Shown here piece after piece: positions 1 through 7,840 of a DNA stretch of 23,901 nucleotides (positions are counted from its first letter, which is position 1; each line of letters begins with the position of its first letter). Source of the DNA: G020353115 sp964389685 (GTDB lineage Bacteria > Bacteroidota > Bacteroidia > Bacteroidales > VadinHA17); NCBI GenBank assembly GCA_964389685.1, contig CAYMFM010000057.1, forward strand, positions 1-23,901. The letters are read 5' to 3'. Both the position numbers and the translations under genes were made by a program. The notes below the pieces were generated by a model. The model was not told the origin of the DNA, did no database searches, and saw only the letters and a list, made by a program, of their open reading frames with translations.

Positions 1-1
1 G

Positions 2-76
2 TGGGCGATGTAAGATTCGAACTTACGACCCCCTGCTTGTAAGGCAGGTGCTCTGAACCAACTGAGCTAATCGCCC
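2..76 (-). tRNA. tRNA-Val (anticodon UAC)
   Basis: Read on the minus strand this folds as a complete cloverleaf. The acceptor stem is GGGCGAT/ATCGCCC (70-76 with 3-9), the D arm is GCTC...GAGC, and the anticodon stem CCTGC/GCAGG closes the seven-base loop CTTACAA. The anticodon is therefore TAC, which reads GUA valine codons. The T arm carries the usual GTTCGAATC. The discriminator base is A at position 2. CCA cannot be judged because the window ends one base later. The 5' end lies 11 nt downstream of an excellent promoter, so this is probably the first gene of its transcript; more tRNAs may follow outside the window. Confidence 0.96.
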
Positions 77-86
77 TTAGCGCGTG

Positions 87-117
87 CAAATATACGAGAG
101 TATTTTGGTTCTGCAAA
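87..117 (-). promoter_or_regulatory. Bacteroidota-type promoter for tRNA-Val
   Basis: On the minus strand TTTG (114-117) is followed after exactly 19 nt by TATATTTG (87-94). This matches the known Bacteroidota primary sigma consensus, TTTG at -33 and TAnnTTTG at -7. Transcription would start near 80, a few bases before the mature tRNA 5' end at 76. Confidence 0.8.
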
Positions 118-283
118 AAAACGGCCTTGCAGATTTATCTTTAACTGATCACCAAAAACACAAATAACAAATCCCAAAAAACAAATAATTATCAATTATC
201 AATTATCAAAAAATCTACAATTTATAGCTTGAGTATTGGAATTTGGAATTTGTTTGTTATTTGGATCTTGTCATTTGTAATTT
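118..283. repeat. Word-like AT-rich intergenic repeat tract downstream of folC
   Basis: No gene is visible. The tract is built from short recurring phrases: tandem aattatc units (about 187-209), then ttggaatttggaatttg (237-253) and variants of ttatttgg/catttgtaat up to the folC stop codon. Read from folC outward it would form an AT-rich 3' untranslated region. The phrases look like slipped, diverged copies of 7-9-nt words, not a coding remnant. No transposon ends are visible. Confidence 0.55.
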
Positions 284-1573
284 CTAAAGCACTTCAGCCA
301 CTACAAACGTGCTGCCTCCGATAAATACAAGGTCATCCGGGCCAGCCAGGGACCTTGCTTTTTCAACTGCCTCCTTTACCGAAGGAATAACTTCTCCATT
401 CAGTCCTTTCTTTGCGGCTTTTTCCGCCAGCATATGCGCATCCATCGCCCTCGGGATCTGCGCCTGGGCGAAAAACCAGGTGGCATCCCTGGGTAAAACC
501 GCAAAAATGGGATCCGGGTTCTTATCACTGACCATCCCGAAAACCATCCATAATTTCTTATGCGGGGTTTGACGGATCTGCCAAACTACACTTTTTATTC
601 CCTCAAGGTTGTGTCCACTGTCACAAATCACCAGTGGCTGATGACCCAATACCTGCCACCTCCCCGAAAGCCCGGTGTTTGAAGTGACGTTTGCCAGACC
701 GGCATAGATCCTGTCAACCGGAATCGCAAATCCTGCCTCTCCAAGTCGTTCAAGCACCATTAACACCGTTGCTACGTTCTTCCTCTGGTATAAACCCAGC
801 AAATCAGCAATCAGCTCCTTATAAACCAGTTCATCCTTGCGGTACACATTCAGCGATTGTTTCCCGTCATGTGTCTGAAAGCTATATGGGATGGAAAAAA
901 TCCTATCGGCAAAAAATATATCAGATCCCTTCTCCGCTGCTCGTTCTGTAAAAACAGCATCTGTCTCCTTACCGGATTCTCCGATGACTACAGATACCTT
1001 CTTTTTAATGATCCCGGCTTTTTCACCTGCTATTTCGGCCAATCCCGAACCCAGGTATTCCATGTGATCATGACCGATATTGGTGATGACAGATAAAACC
1101 GGATCGAGGATGTTGGTCGAGTCGAGCCTCCCACCCATACCCACCTCAACCACCGCAATATTTACACGTTCCTTTTCAAAATGATGAAAAGCCATAGCAA
1201 CTGTCATTTCAAAAAAGGAGGGCTTGATCCGTTCAAACAGCTCCCTGTTTTCAGCAACAAACCACATGACATCCTTTTTACCTATGGGTATCCCGTTGAT
1301 TCGAATCCGTTCACGAAAATCTTTCAGGTGCGGCGATGTATACAGCCCGGTTTTATATCCGGCTTCCTGTAAAACCGAAGCAAGCATGTGCGAAACCGAT
1401 CCTTTTCCATTCGTTCCGGCTACATGCACGGACCGGAAGTTCCGGTGAGGATGATTGAAATGCCTGTCGAGCTCAAGTGTAGTAGCCAGGTCGGACTTGT
1501 ATGCCGCCTTGCCAATCCGCTGAAACATGGGCAGGCTTTTGAATAAGTAGTCAAGGATCTCGGAGTAGGTCAT
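284..1573 (-). CDS. folC: Bifunctional dihydrofolate synthase / folylpolyglutamate synthase
   Basis: This Mur-ligase-superfamily enzyme adds glutamate to dihydropteroate and to folates in the cytoplasm, using ATP. From the chosen ATG it has 429 residues, normal for the family. The N-terminal P-loop GTNGKGS is at about residues 53-59, followed by the LYTSPHL segment typical of FolC. The EVGMGGRLDSTN stretch supplies conserved metal/ATP-site residues, and CDSGHN lies in the C-terminal domain. The open frame extends five codons upstream to a TTG (1588), but ATG at 1573 directly precedes the conserved MTYSEILDYL start and is preferred. No Shine-Dalgarno site is visible, as is common in Bacteroidota. 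The next gene on this strand, the nitroreductase, is 326 bp upstream across a repeat tract, so folC probably has its own promoter. Confidence 0.95.
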   Translation of the reverse strand: MTYSEILDYLFKSLPMFQRIGKAAYKSDLATTLELDRHFNHPHRNFRSVHVAGTNGKGSVSHMLASVLQEAGYKTGLYTSPHLKDFRERIRINGIPIGKKDVMWFVAENRELFERIKPSFFEMTVAMAFHHFEKERVNIAVVEVGMGGRLDSTNILDPVLSVITNIGHDHMEYLGSGLAEIAGEKAGIIKKKVSVVIGESGKETDAVFTERAAEKGSDIFFADRIFSIPYSFQTHDGKQSLNVYRKDELVYKELIADLLGLYQRKNVATVLMVLERLGEAGFAIPVDRIYAGLANVTSNTGLSGRWQVLGHQPLVICDSGHNLEGIKSVVWQIRQTPHKKLWMVFGMVSDKNPDPIFAVLPRDATWFFAQAQIPRAMDAHMLAEKAAKKGLNGEVIPSVKEAVEKARSLAGPDDLVFIGGSTFVVAEVL

Positions 1574-1588
1574 ACGATGGTCACACAA

Positions 1589-1899
1589 CGGTCAAACAAT
1601 TGTAATTATTCATCCGCCTCGAAATCCGTCTGCGAACTGTAGATTGAGGACTGAAGGCTCCATGTTTTTCAATTTTTTACCGAGCACCGAGGAACAAGGA
1701 CCAAGCACCTGTACCCATAACTACTGATTATTTATTTCTCACTTCTCACCTCTCATTTCTCTTTATTCTCCTCCTCTCTCAGTCACTCAGTCTCTTCGTC
1801 TCATAGTCTCCCCTTCTCACCGCCTTTACCTCGTCATTTTTTACATTGACCTCTGTACTCTGTACACTTTCCAAGGGACTCCCATGGAGAACGCTGTAC
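1589..1899. repeat. Word-like repeat tract between the nitroreductase gene and folC
   Basis: This 311-bp stretch carries no convincing gene. Read on the minus strand, starting just after the nitroreductase stop, it runs through a purine-rich series of GAGACTATGAGAC / GACTGAGTGACTGAGAG words (about 1764-1820). Next comes TTGGTCCTTG...CTCGGTGCTCGGTAAA (about 1676-1706), then tgtagattgaggactgaagg-like words (about 1637-1657). The same words in the same order occur on the plus strand after suhB (about 7497-7582). No terminal inverted repeats or target duplications are seen. Confidence 0.6.
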
Positions 1900-2412
1900 T
1901 CACTTCCATGCATTCCAATGAATCCTTTCCTCCTTAAACCTTTCGGGATGAGGTTTTTGTTCACCTGGTCGGCCGATTGCAACGACGGCAAATGGCTGGA
2001 TATGATCCGGAAGGTTAAACAATTTCTTCATTTCTGCTTTCCGCTCTTCACGCGGGTGGACACCACACCATACAGCTCCCAGTCCGATTCCGTGAGCAGC
2101 CAGTAAAAGGTTCTGCGTGGCTGCGGCACAATCAACCGCCCAGTATCCTTTGCTGAGTTCCAGCGATTCATCTCCACAGATCAGAACTGCGAAACTGGCT
2201 TCTTTCACCATCTTCGCATAGGGATGAATCCGGGTAATCTGGTCCTTTATTTCATCATCATCGATAACCAGGAAATGCCAGGGCTGCTGGTTATTCGCCG
2301 AAGGTGCGTACATGGCAGCCCGCAAGATGGTTTGAATTTCTTCCCTGGAAACGGGTTCACCGGAGTATTTGCGTATGCTTCGCCGGGTTATAATTGCATC
2401 AAACAGGTCCAT
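1900..2412 (-). CDS. Nitroreductase-family FMN oxidoreductase
   Basis: A 170-residue flavin-dependent NAD(P)H oxidoreductase of the nitroreductase superfamily. The conserved N-terminal TRRSIRKYSGEPV motif (about residues 9-21) contributes to FMN phosphate binding. It is followed by APSANNQQPWHF and later by GLGAVWCGVHP near the flavin ring. The C-terminal AIGRPGEQKPHPERF is typical of the small members. The physiological substrate cannot be read from the sequence. The frame is open further upstream to 2463, but ATG at 2412 gives the canonical MDLFDAIITRRS start. It is transcribed divergently from the PhoH gene, with about 100 bp between them. The protein probably acts as a homodimer in the cytoplasm, as the family does. 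Confidence 0.93.
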   Translation of the reverse strand: MDLFDAIITRRSIRKYSGEPVSREEIQTILRAAMYAPSANNQQPWHFLVIDDDEIKDQITRIHPYAKMVKEASFAVLICGDESLELSKGYWAVDCAAATQNLLLAAHGIGLGAVWCGVHPREERKAEMKKLFNLPDHIQPFAVVAIGRPGEQKPHPERFKEERIHWNAWK

Positions 2413-2447
2413 AGGCGCAAAATTTAGATAAACAGAATTGCTTTGCC

Positions 2448-2478
2448 TTTCCGAAGATAGCAAAATTTAGTACATTTA
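2448..2478 (+). promoter_or_regulatory. Possible promoter for the phoH-sixA-ppk1 run
   Basis: TACATTTA at 2471-2478 matches TAnnTTTG at all but the last base. TTTC at 2448-2451 sits 19 nt upstream, one mismatch from the -33 TTTG. The start codon follows at 2517. This is a plausible but imperfect Bacteroidota promoter. Confidence 0.35.
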
Positions 2479-2516
2479 TCGATGAGTGATACACATCAAC
2501 AGAGAATAACATCATC

Positions 2517-3845
2517 ATGAAAAAATCGAATAAAATTTTTGTCCTCGATACCAATGTGTTATTGCATGATTTCAGGTCTATTTATAATTTCCAGGAAAAC
2601 GATATCATCATTCCTATCGTGGTACTGGAAGAGCTTGATAAATTTAAACGGGGAAACAATATCATCAACATGCATGCCAGGGAGCTCACCAGGGAACTGG
2701 ACAAGCTTTCGGGAGATGATCTCTTTGCCGGCGGTATCTCCCTGGGTGATGGCAGGGGAAAGTTATTCATCGAAACCGGTAAAGAGTATTCGAAAATGGT
2801 CAGTGAATCGTTTCCTGAAAAGACTCCGGATCACCGGATTCTTGCGATTGCTGACTACGTCAGGGTCAATAATCCGTCAAAAAAGGTTTTCCTGGTTACC
2901 AAGGACATTAACCTGAGAATGAAGTCGAAATCACTGGGGATCCCTGCACAGGACTATGAGACGGATAAGGTAACCAACATTGATGAATTGTATAAAGAGG
3001 TCTCTGTTAAAGAAAACATCGACAGTCAATTGGTCTCACAGCTATATGATAACCATGAAGGTATTCCGGTGGAGAAATTTACTTTCGATGAAGAGCCTTA
3101 CGCACACCAGTATTTCATCATGAAAAGTGAGAAGTCAAGTGCTCTCGCCCATTACGATCCGTTCAACAAGATGATCAACCGGATTGAGAAGATCACGGCA
3201 TATGGCATTGAACCGCGGAATGCGGAGCAAACCTTTTCTCTGGATGCTCTCACAAGACCCGAAATACAGCTTATCGGGCTAACAGGAAAAGCAGGTACAG
3301 GCAAAACCCTTCTGGCACTGGCTGCCGCATTGCATCAGCGAAGGAATTACAAACAGATCTTCCTGGCGCGTCCGATCATCCCTCTGGCAAACCGTGACAT
3401 GGGATTCCTCCCCGGTGATGTCAGTGAAAAAATTGAACCTTACATGCAACCATTGTTTGACAACCTGACAGTGATACGGCATAAGTTCAGCCAGCAAAGC
3501 AAGGAATACCAGAAGATTGAGGAGATGCTGGCAGAAGAGAAGCTGGTTATCACACCCCTCGCCTATATCCGTGGAAGGAGTCTTTCCAATATATTCTTTA
3601 TTGTCGATGAAGCACAAAACCTCACTCCGCATGAAGTAAAAACGATCATTACCAGAGCCGGTGAAGGAACAAAAATGATCTTTACCGGAGATATCGAGCA
3701 GATTGATTCTCCGTACCTCGATATCGGTTCGAATGGATTAAGCTACCTGACCGACAAAATGAAGGGTCAGAATGTTTTTGCTCACGTTAACCTGGTAAAA
3801 GGGGAACGCAGTTTTCTCGCTGAACTGGCAAGTCAAATATTATAA
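2517..3845 (+). CDS. phoH: PIN-PhoH protein: PIN-domain nuclease fused to PhoH-like ATPase
   Basis: A 442-residue two-domain protein. The N-terminal PIN domain begins with the metal-binding motif VLDTNVLLHD (Asp11) and continues with VVLEELDKFK, where the second acidic residues lie. The C-terminal PhoH ATPase has Walker A GKAGTGKT (residues 257-264) and Walker B IVDEAQN (Asp364, Glu365), plus the family signature FTGDIEQID. PIN-PhoH (PhoH2) proteins of other bacteria have been reported as RNA helicase/RNases; that activity is inferred here from family membership. SixA follows 11 nt after the stop codon and ppk1 11 nt after that, so the three are probably cotranscribed. The start is ATG at 2517, with only a weak purine stretch upstream. 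Confidence 0.93.
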   Translation: MKKSNKIFVLDTNVLLHDFRSIYNFQENDIIIPIVVLEELDKFKRGNNIINMHARELTRELDKLSGDDLFAGGISLGDGRGKLFIETGKEYSKMVSESFPEKTPDHRILAIADYVRVNNPSKKVFLVTKDINLRMKSKSLGIPAQDYETDKVTNIDELYKEVSVKENIDSQLVSQLYDNHEGIPVEKFTFDEEPYAHQYFIMKSEKSSALAHYDPFNKMINRIEKITAYGIEPRNAEQTFSLDALTRPEIQLIGLTGKAGTGKTLLALAAALHQRRNYKQIFLARPIIPLANRDMGFLPGDVSEKIEPYMQPLFDNLTVIRHKFSQQSKEYQKIEEMLAEEKLVITPLAYIRGRSLSNIFFIVDEAQNLTPHEVKTIITRAGEGTKMIFTGDIEQIDSPYLDIGSNGLSYLTDKMKGQNVFAHVNLVKGERSFLAELASQIL

Positions 3846-3856
3846 GAGAACAGGCA

Positions 3857-4360
3857 ATGTCCAAAAAATCCAAGCAACTCTTTATTGTGCGTCACGGGAA
3901 ATCAGACTGGAGTGATCCGGAACTGAGGGATATTGACCGTCCGCTAAAGAACCGGGGAGTGCGAAATGCTTATGATATGGCAGGGTTCCTGAAAGAAAAA
4001 GGAGTAAAACCGGAAATAATGATCTCCAGTCCGGCAGCACGAGCCCTGAATACCGCTTCAATTTTCTTCAGGGTACTGGAGATGGAACCGGATGAACTGA
4101 TTGTTGACGAACGATTGTATCATGCCAGTCCGGGTGAAATCATGGAAATTATTACCGGGGTACCAGATACGTTTCAATCCATCATGATTTTCGGACACAA
4201 TCCAAGCTTCACACAACTGGCGAATGTTTTTTTGACTGAACACATAAACAATATTCCAACAGCCGGAGTGGTGTTCCTTGACTTTGCCATGAATAAATGG
4301 CAGGAAATCAGCAAAACGAAACCTGTGGATCATTTCTTTGAATATCCCAAGAAATTATAA
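3857..4360 (+). CDS. sixA: SixA-like phosphohistidine phosphatase (histidine phosphatase superfamily)
   Basis: A 167-residue protein of the histidine phosphatase superfamily, SixA branch. The catalytic RHGKSDW motif near the N terminus (Arg12, His13) carries the nucleophilic histidine. SSPAARALNTA supplies the second arginine, and FGHNPSF the second conserved histidine. E. coli SixA removes phosphate from phosphohistidine in signalling and phosphotransfer proteins; the substrate here is unknown. It is tightly packed between phoH (11-nt gap) and ppk1 (11-nt gap), which suggests a shared transcript. Because Ppk1 itself works through a phosphohistidine, its neighbour is a conceivable target, but nothing in the sequence proves it. 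No signal peptide is seen, so it should be cytoplasmic. Confidence 0.9.
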   Translation: MSKKSKQLFIVRHGKSDWSDPELRDIDRPLKNRGVRNAYDMAGFLKEKGVKPEIMISSPAARALNTASIFFRVLEMEPDELIVDERLYHASPGEIMEIITGVPDTFQSIMIFGHNPSFTQLANVFLTEHINNIPTAGVVFLDFAMNKWQEISKTKPVDHFFEYPKKL

Positions 4361-4371
4361 ACACGGCTTAA

Positions 4372-6450
4372 ATGAAGGATGAAACGAGCATGAAAAAAAA
4401 TAAACAGATTATTAACAGGGAGTTGGGCTGGCTTTCGTTTAATCACAGGGTGCTACAGGAAGCGATGGACCTGTCGAATCCCCTCATTGAAAGGATACGG
4501 TTCCTTGGAATTTTTTCCAATAATCTTGATGAATTTTTTAAAGTTCGAGTTGCTTCCGTAAAACGTATGCTCGATTATCAAATCATTACAAAGGATTTCG
4601 TTGGTGGGAAGCCCCTGAAAATTTTGCAAAAGATCCAGGAGACAGTCCTTGACCTGCAGAATCAATTCGACACTGCTTACCAGGATATTTTGCAGGGTTT
4701 AGCCAGGGAGAACATTTACATCATCAACGAAAACCAGCTCAATGAAGAGCAGGGTGTTTTTGTCAGGGACTATTTTCATCAGGAGGTGTTGCCGATCCTT
4801 TCACCCATCATGCTGCATAATCTGGATCATATACCACAACTTACCGACAAAACCATTTATCTAGCCATAATCCTTACCGGGACTCATGCCGATGTGCAAA
4901 AAGAGTATGCACTCATTGAGATCCCTGCCGGCGAAATACCGAGGTTTTTTGTGTTGCCCCGGATCGATAAGAAACAGTTCATCATGCTGCTGGAAGATGT
5001 GGTCCGTTATTGCCTGAAAGATGTATTTTCAATCTTTAAATTCGACAGGTTCGAGTCATATACGATAAAACTGACCCGGGATGCTGAACTGGACATTGAC
5101 AATGATCTGTCGAAAAGTTTTCTTGAAAAAATCTCTCACGGTGTATGGGCACGAAAAAAAGGACAACCGGTACGGTTTATATATGACAAAAAAATCCCTG
5201 AAGATCTCCTCTCATTCATTATAAACAAATTGGAACTTGATGAAGCTGATAATTTAATTCCCGGAGGAAGATACCATAACTTCAAGGATTTCATGACGTT
5301 CCCGAACATCGGAGGCGATAACCTGGTCTATCCTCCGATTCAGGCAGTCAATCATCCCCGATTAAAACCCAACAAAAGCATCATAGATGAAATAGCTAAA
5401 AGTGATTTTTTACTGCATTATCCCTACCACAATTTTAATCAATCCATCAATCTTCTTCGGGAAGCAGCCATTGATCCCCATGTAGTTTCTATTAAAATCA
5501 CACTATATCGCGTGGCTGAAGTATCCAGAGTGATCATGGCGCTGATCAATGCTGCAAGAAATGGGAAAGAGGTTACGGTTATCTTTGAACTTCAGGCAAG
5601 ATTCAATGAGGAATCGAACATCCGGTGGTCCAAAAAACTTCAGGAAGTGGGTGCTCATGTTATTTTCGGTGTTCCCGGTTTGAAAATTCATGCCAAACTA
5701 ACTCTGATCAGCAGGAGAGAAAAGAGGAGACTTGTCCATTATGCTTGTGTTGGAACAGGGAATTTTCATGAGGGCAATGCAGAGGTTTACGTCGATTGCA
5801 GCCTCTTTACTGTAGATCTCAGGATCACAACCGAGGTTCGGAAGGTGTTCGATTTCTTTGAGCATCCATTCCGGTCATTCTCCTATAAACATTTGATCGT
5901 CTCTCCGCTCTATATGAGAAGAAAATGCATTCATCTCGTCGAAAACGAGACAAGAAATGCTCTCGCAGGGAAAAAAGCATCAATTATACTCAAGCTTAAC
6001 AGTCTTGTCGATAACGAACTGATTAATAAGCTATATCGTGCGAGCAATGCTGGCGTGAAGATAAAACTGATCATCCGTGGTATCTGTTCATTAATTCCAG
6101 GAATCCCAGGGCTCAGTGAAAACATTGAAGTCATCAGTATCCTTGGCCGGTTCCTTGAACATTCCAGGTTCATGATCTTTCACAACGATGGGAATGAGCT
6201 TTATTATTTATCGTCCGCCGACTGGATGATCCGTAACATGGATCACCGGGTTGAAGTCGCCTGTCCGATATATGATCCAAAACTTCAGCAGGAGATTAAG
6301 AAGATGATCAACCTGCACCTGTCGGATAATGTAAAAGCCCGGATCGTAAACAAAGAACAGGACAATGTTTACCGGAAAAACCGTTCAAAAAATCAGATTG
6401 ATTCACAACAGGAGATCTATAAGAAGATTACACAGCATCTTCTCAGGTAA
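4372..6450 (+). CDS. ppk1: Polyphosphate kinase 1
   Basis: Ppk1 reversibly transfers the terminal phosphate of ATP to a growing polyphosphate chain. At 692 residues the length is normal. The N-terminal part has the conserved INRELGWLSFNHRVLQEA and IFSNNLDEFFKVRV motifs. The catalytic part has LKIHAKLTLI with His440, equivalent to the autophosphorylated histidine of E. coli (His435), and LEHSRF with His597, equivalent to the second essential histidine. The phospholipase-D-like fold is further indicated by GTGNFHEGNAEVY. ATG at 4372 is used here; a second ATG at 4390 (MKKNKQ) is equally possible and lies closer to the conserved region. It is the third gene of the phoH-sixA-ppk1 run. The suhB-like gene starts 65 nt downstream and may be cotranscribed. 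Confidence 0.96.
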   Translation: MKDETSMKKNKQIINRELGWLSFNHRVLQEAMDLSNPLIERIRFLGIFSNNLDEFFKVRVASVKRMLDYQIITKDFVGGKPLKILQKIQETVLDLQNQFDTAYQDILQGLARENIYIINENQLNEEQGVFVRDYFHQEVLPILSPIMLHNLDHIPQLTDKTIYLAIILTGTHADVQKEYALIEIPAGEIPRFFVLPRIDKKQFIMLLEDVVRYCLKDVFSIFKFDRFESYTIKLTRDAELDIDNDLSKSFLEKISHGVWARKKGQPVRFIYDKKIPEDLLSFIINKLELDEADNLIPGGRYHNFKDFMTFPNIGGDNLVYPPIQAVNHPRLKPNKSIIDEIAKSDFLLHYPYHNFNQSINLLREAAIDPHVVSIKITLYRVAEVSRVIMALINAARNGKEVTVIFELQARFNEESNIRWSKKLQEVGAHVIFGVPGLKIHAKLTLISRREKRRLVHYACVGTGNFHEGNAEVYVDCSLFTVDLRITTEVRKVFDFFEHPFRSFSYKHLIVSPLYMRRKCIHLVENETRNALAGKKASIILKLNSLVDNELINKLYRASNAGVKIKLIIRGICSLIPGIPGLSENIEVISILGRFLEHSRFMIFHNDGNELYYLSSADWMIRNMDHRVEVACPIYDPKLQQEIKKMINLHLSDNVKARIVNKEQDNVYRKNRSKNQIDSQQEIYKKITQHLLR

Positions 6451-6515
6451 TTCTTTTGTAACGGTTTGATAATAGCGGTTTATTCGCTCATTCAATACAG
6501 AATAAAATAGGTGTT

Positions 6516-7504
6516 ATGTATTTAAAAGCCAAGGAATTAGAACAGATATGCAATCGGGTTAAGGATCTTGCCATGGAAGTGGGCGATTTTATTCAGCAGG
6601 AAGCAACGGGGTTTTCATCAGGAAAAATTGAAACAAAGGGTGTACATAACTATGTAACGTATGTGGATAAAGGTGCTGAAGAAAAGCTTACAAAAGGGCT
6701 ATCCATTGTTTTACCCGATACAGGATTCATTACCGAAGAGGAGACCACGAAACAAATTACGAAAGAGTATACCTGGATTATCGATCCGCTGGACGGGACG
6801 ACCAATTTCATCCACGGCCTTCCCCCCTATTCCATCAGTATAGCCCTGATGAGGGAAAACAGGATCATCCTCGGACTGGTTTTAGAAGTGGTTACTCACG
6901 AGTGTTTCTATGCCTGGGAGTCAGGTCCTGCATTATTGAATGGTAATGAAATAGCTGTCTCAAAAACCAGTTCCATCAACGATGCACTGATAGCTACCGG
7001 TTTCCCCTACTCTGATTTTGAACGTTTCGGTCCATTTATCGATTCACTGATGTATTTCATGAGGAATACTCATGGCGTGCGGCGCCTTGGTTCTGCAGCA
7101 ATTGACCTTGCCTATCTCGCCTGTGGAAGACTGGATGCTTTCTGGGAATACAGTCTGAATCCGTGGGATGTCGCTGCCGGAGCGTTTATCATCGAGCAGG
7201 CTGGAGGATCTGTAAGCGATTTTTCAGGNNNNNNNNNNNNNNNNNNNNNNNNNNNNNNNNNNNNNNNNNNNNNNNNNNNNNNNNNNNNNNNNNNNNNNNN
7301 NNNNNNNNNNNNNNNNNNNNNNNNNNNNCTGCCGGAGCGTTTATCATCGAGCAGGCTGGAGGATCTGTAAGCGATTTTTCAGGTGGATCAAACTATCTCT
7401 TCGGGAAAGAGGTCGTTGCCGCTAATGAATTGATATTTGATGACTTTCTAAACATTGTTGGCCGGTTTATGAATCAGGAGGGAAGAGATGGAGGGATGGA
7501 GTGA
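6516..7504 (+). CDS. suhB: Inositol-1-monophosphatase family protein, split by a false assembly gap
   Basis: A Mg-dependent, Li-sensitive-type sugar phosphatase of the inositol monophosphatase family. The metal-binding residues are visible: EEE (Glu74-76), DPLDGTT (Asp90, Asp93) and NPWDVAAG (Asp218). The frame is interrupted by 100 N at 7229-7328. The 55 nt before the gap (7174-7228) are repeated exactly after it (7329-7383). Dropping 155 nt joins the two halves in frame and gives 278 codons (277 aa), the usual family length. Translating through the N run instead gives a wrong end in another frame. The last residues (GRDGGME) are encoded by purine-rich DNA that resembles the repeat downstream, so the C terminus may have been extended into that repeat. 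Substrate is not certain: myo-inositol 1-phosphate or another sugar phosphate. Confidence 0.9.
7229..7328. other. 100-N placeholder between overlapping contig ends
   Basis: Exactly 100 N, flanked by identical 55-nt sequences at 7174-7228 and 7329-7383. An exact 55-nt duplicate on each side of a fixed-length gap is the signature of two contigs that share a k-mer overlap and were scaffolded without merging. The gap probably represents no missing sequence; one copy plus the N run should be removed. Confidence 0.92.
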
Positions 7505-7600
7505 CTATGGGACTGTGAGACTTTGAAAGGGCGACTGTGAGAGAAAAAGAGATTGGTCCTGGGTGCTCGGTCCTCGGTAAAGAAAGTAAGCAGTGACAAG
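7480..7600 (+). repeat. Second copy of the purine-rich word repeat, at the 3' end of suhB
   Basis: Words in order: GACTATGGGAC, TGTGAGACT, GACTGTGAGAG, then TTGGTCCTGGGTGCTCGGTCCTCGG in shortened form around 7554-7578, GTAAAG, and GCAGTGACAAGTAACGCGTGACGAG. The first five words match the minus-strand order in 1676-1820, and both copies start right at or after a stop codon in the same orientation as the upstream gene. The sequence is diverged, with no transposase and no obvious ends. The rest of 7600-7660 shows nothing recognisable. Confidence 0.55.
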
Positions 7601-7667
7601 TAACGCGTGACGAGATAATAAGTCCACAGTAAAAATAGGAATAACAAGAGACAGTGTGATATGAACC

Positions 7668-7756
7668 TGTAGAGACAATACATGGCCTTGTCTGGAACGA
7701 ACCGATAATACATCGGAAATACATTCAAAATGTAGAGACACCCAACCTGGGCGTCT
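7668..7756. repeat. Two degenerate tgtagagac palindromic repeats
   Basis: tgtagagac occurs at 7668-7676 and 7731-7739, exactly 63 nt apart. Each is followed by a small hairpin: agacaa/ttgtct (7672-7677 with 7688-7693), and agac-ccca/tggg-gtct with one internal mismatch (7736-7756). The form resembles the short palindromic intergenic repeats with a gtagagac...gtctctac plan found in many Bacteroidota genomes; this comparison is from memory. The right arms here are decayed. No gene is visible between 7505 and 8028. Confidence 0.5.
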
Positions 7757-7840
7757 TTGGTTAAATACATTAGACATTACGGGTAATAGAAACAACACCA
7801 TTTACCAGGAATTGCTGATGTTTCTGGTTAACCGTATTTA

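Noticed and set aside
187..209. CRISPR-like tandem repeats (aattatc units)
   Set aside because: Units are 7 nt and contiguous, with no spacers and no cas genes in the window.
1779..1991. A 70-codon open frame on the minus strand overlapping the nitroreductase 3' end
   Set aside because: It overlaps the nitroreductase in another frame and runs into the word-like repeat tract; no protein motif.
7174..7383. A 55-bp direct repeat pair, as from a mobile element or recombination site
   Set aside because: The copies are identical, flank exactly 100 N, and the same 55-nt length recurs at the second gap; an assembly overlap explains both.
7467..7801. Several overlapping minus-strand frames of 85-98 codons
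   Set aside because: All three frames are open over the same low-complexity repeat tract, which is what biased composition gives; none has a family motif.
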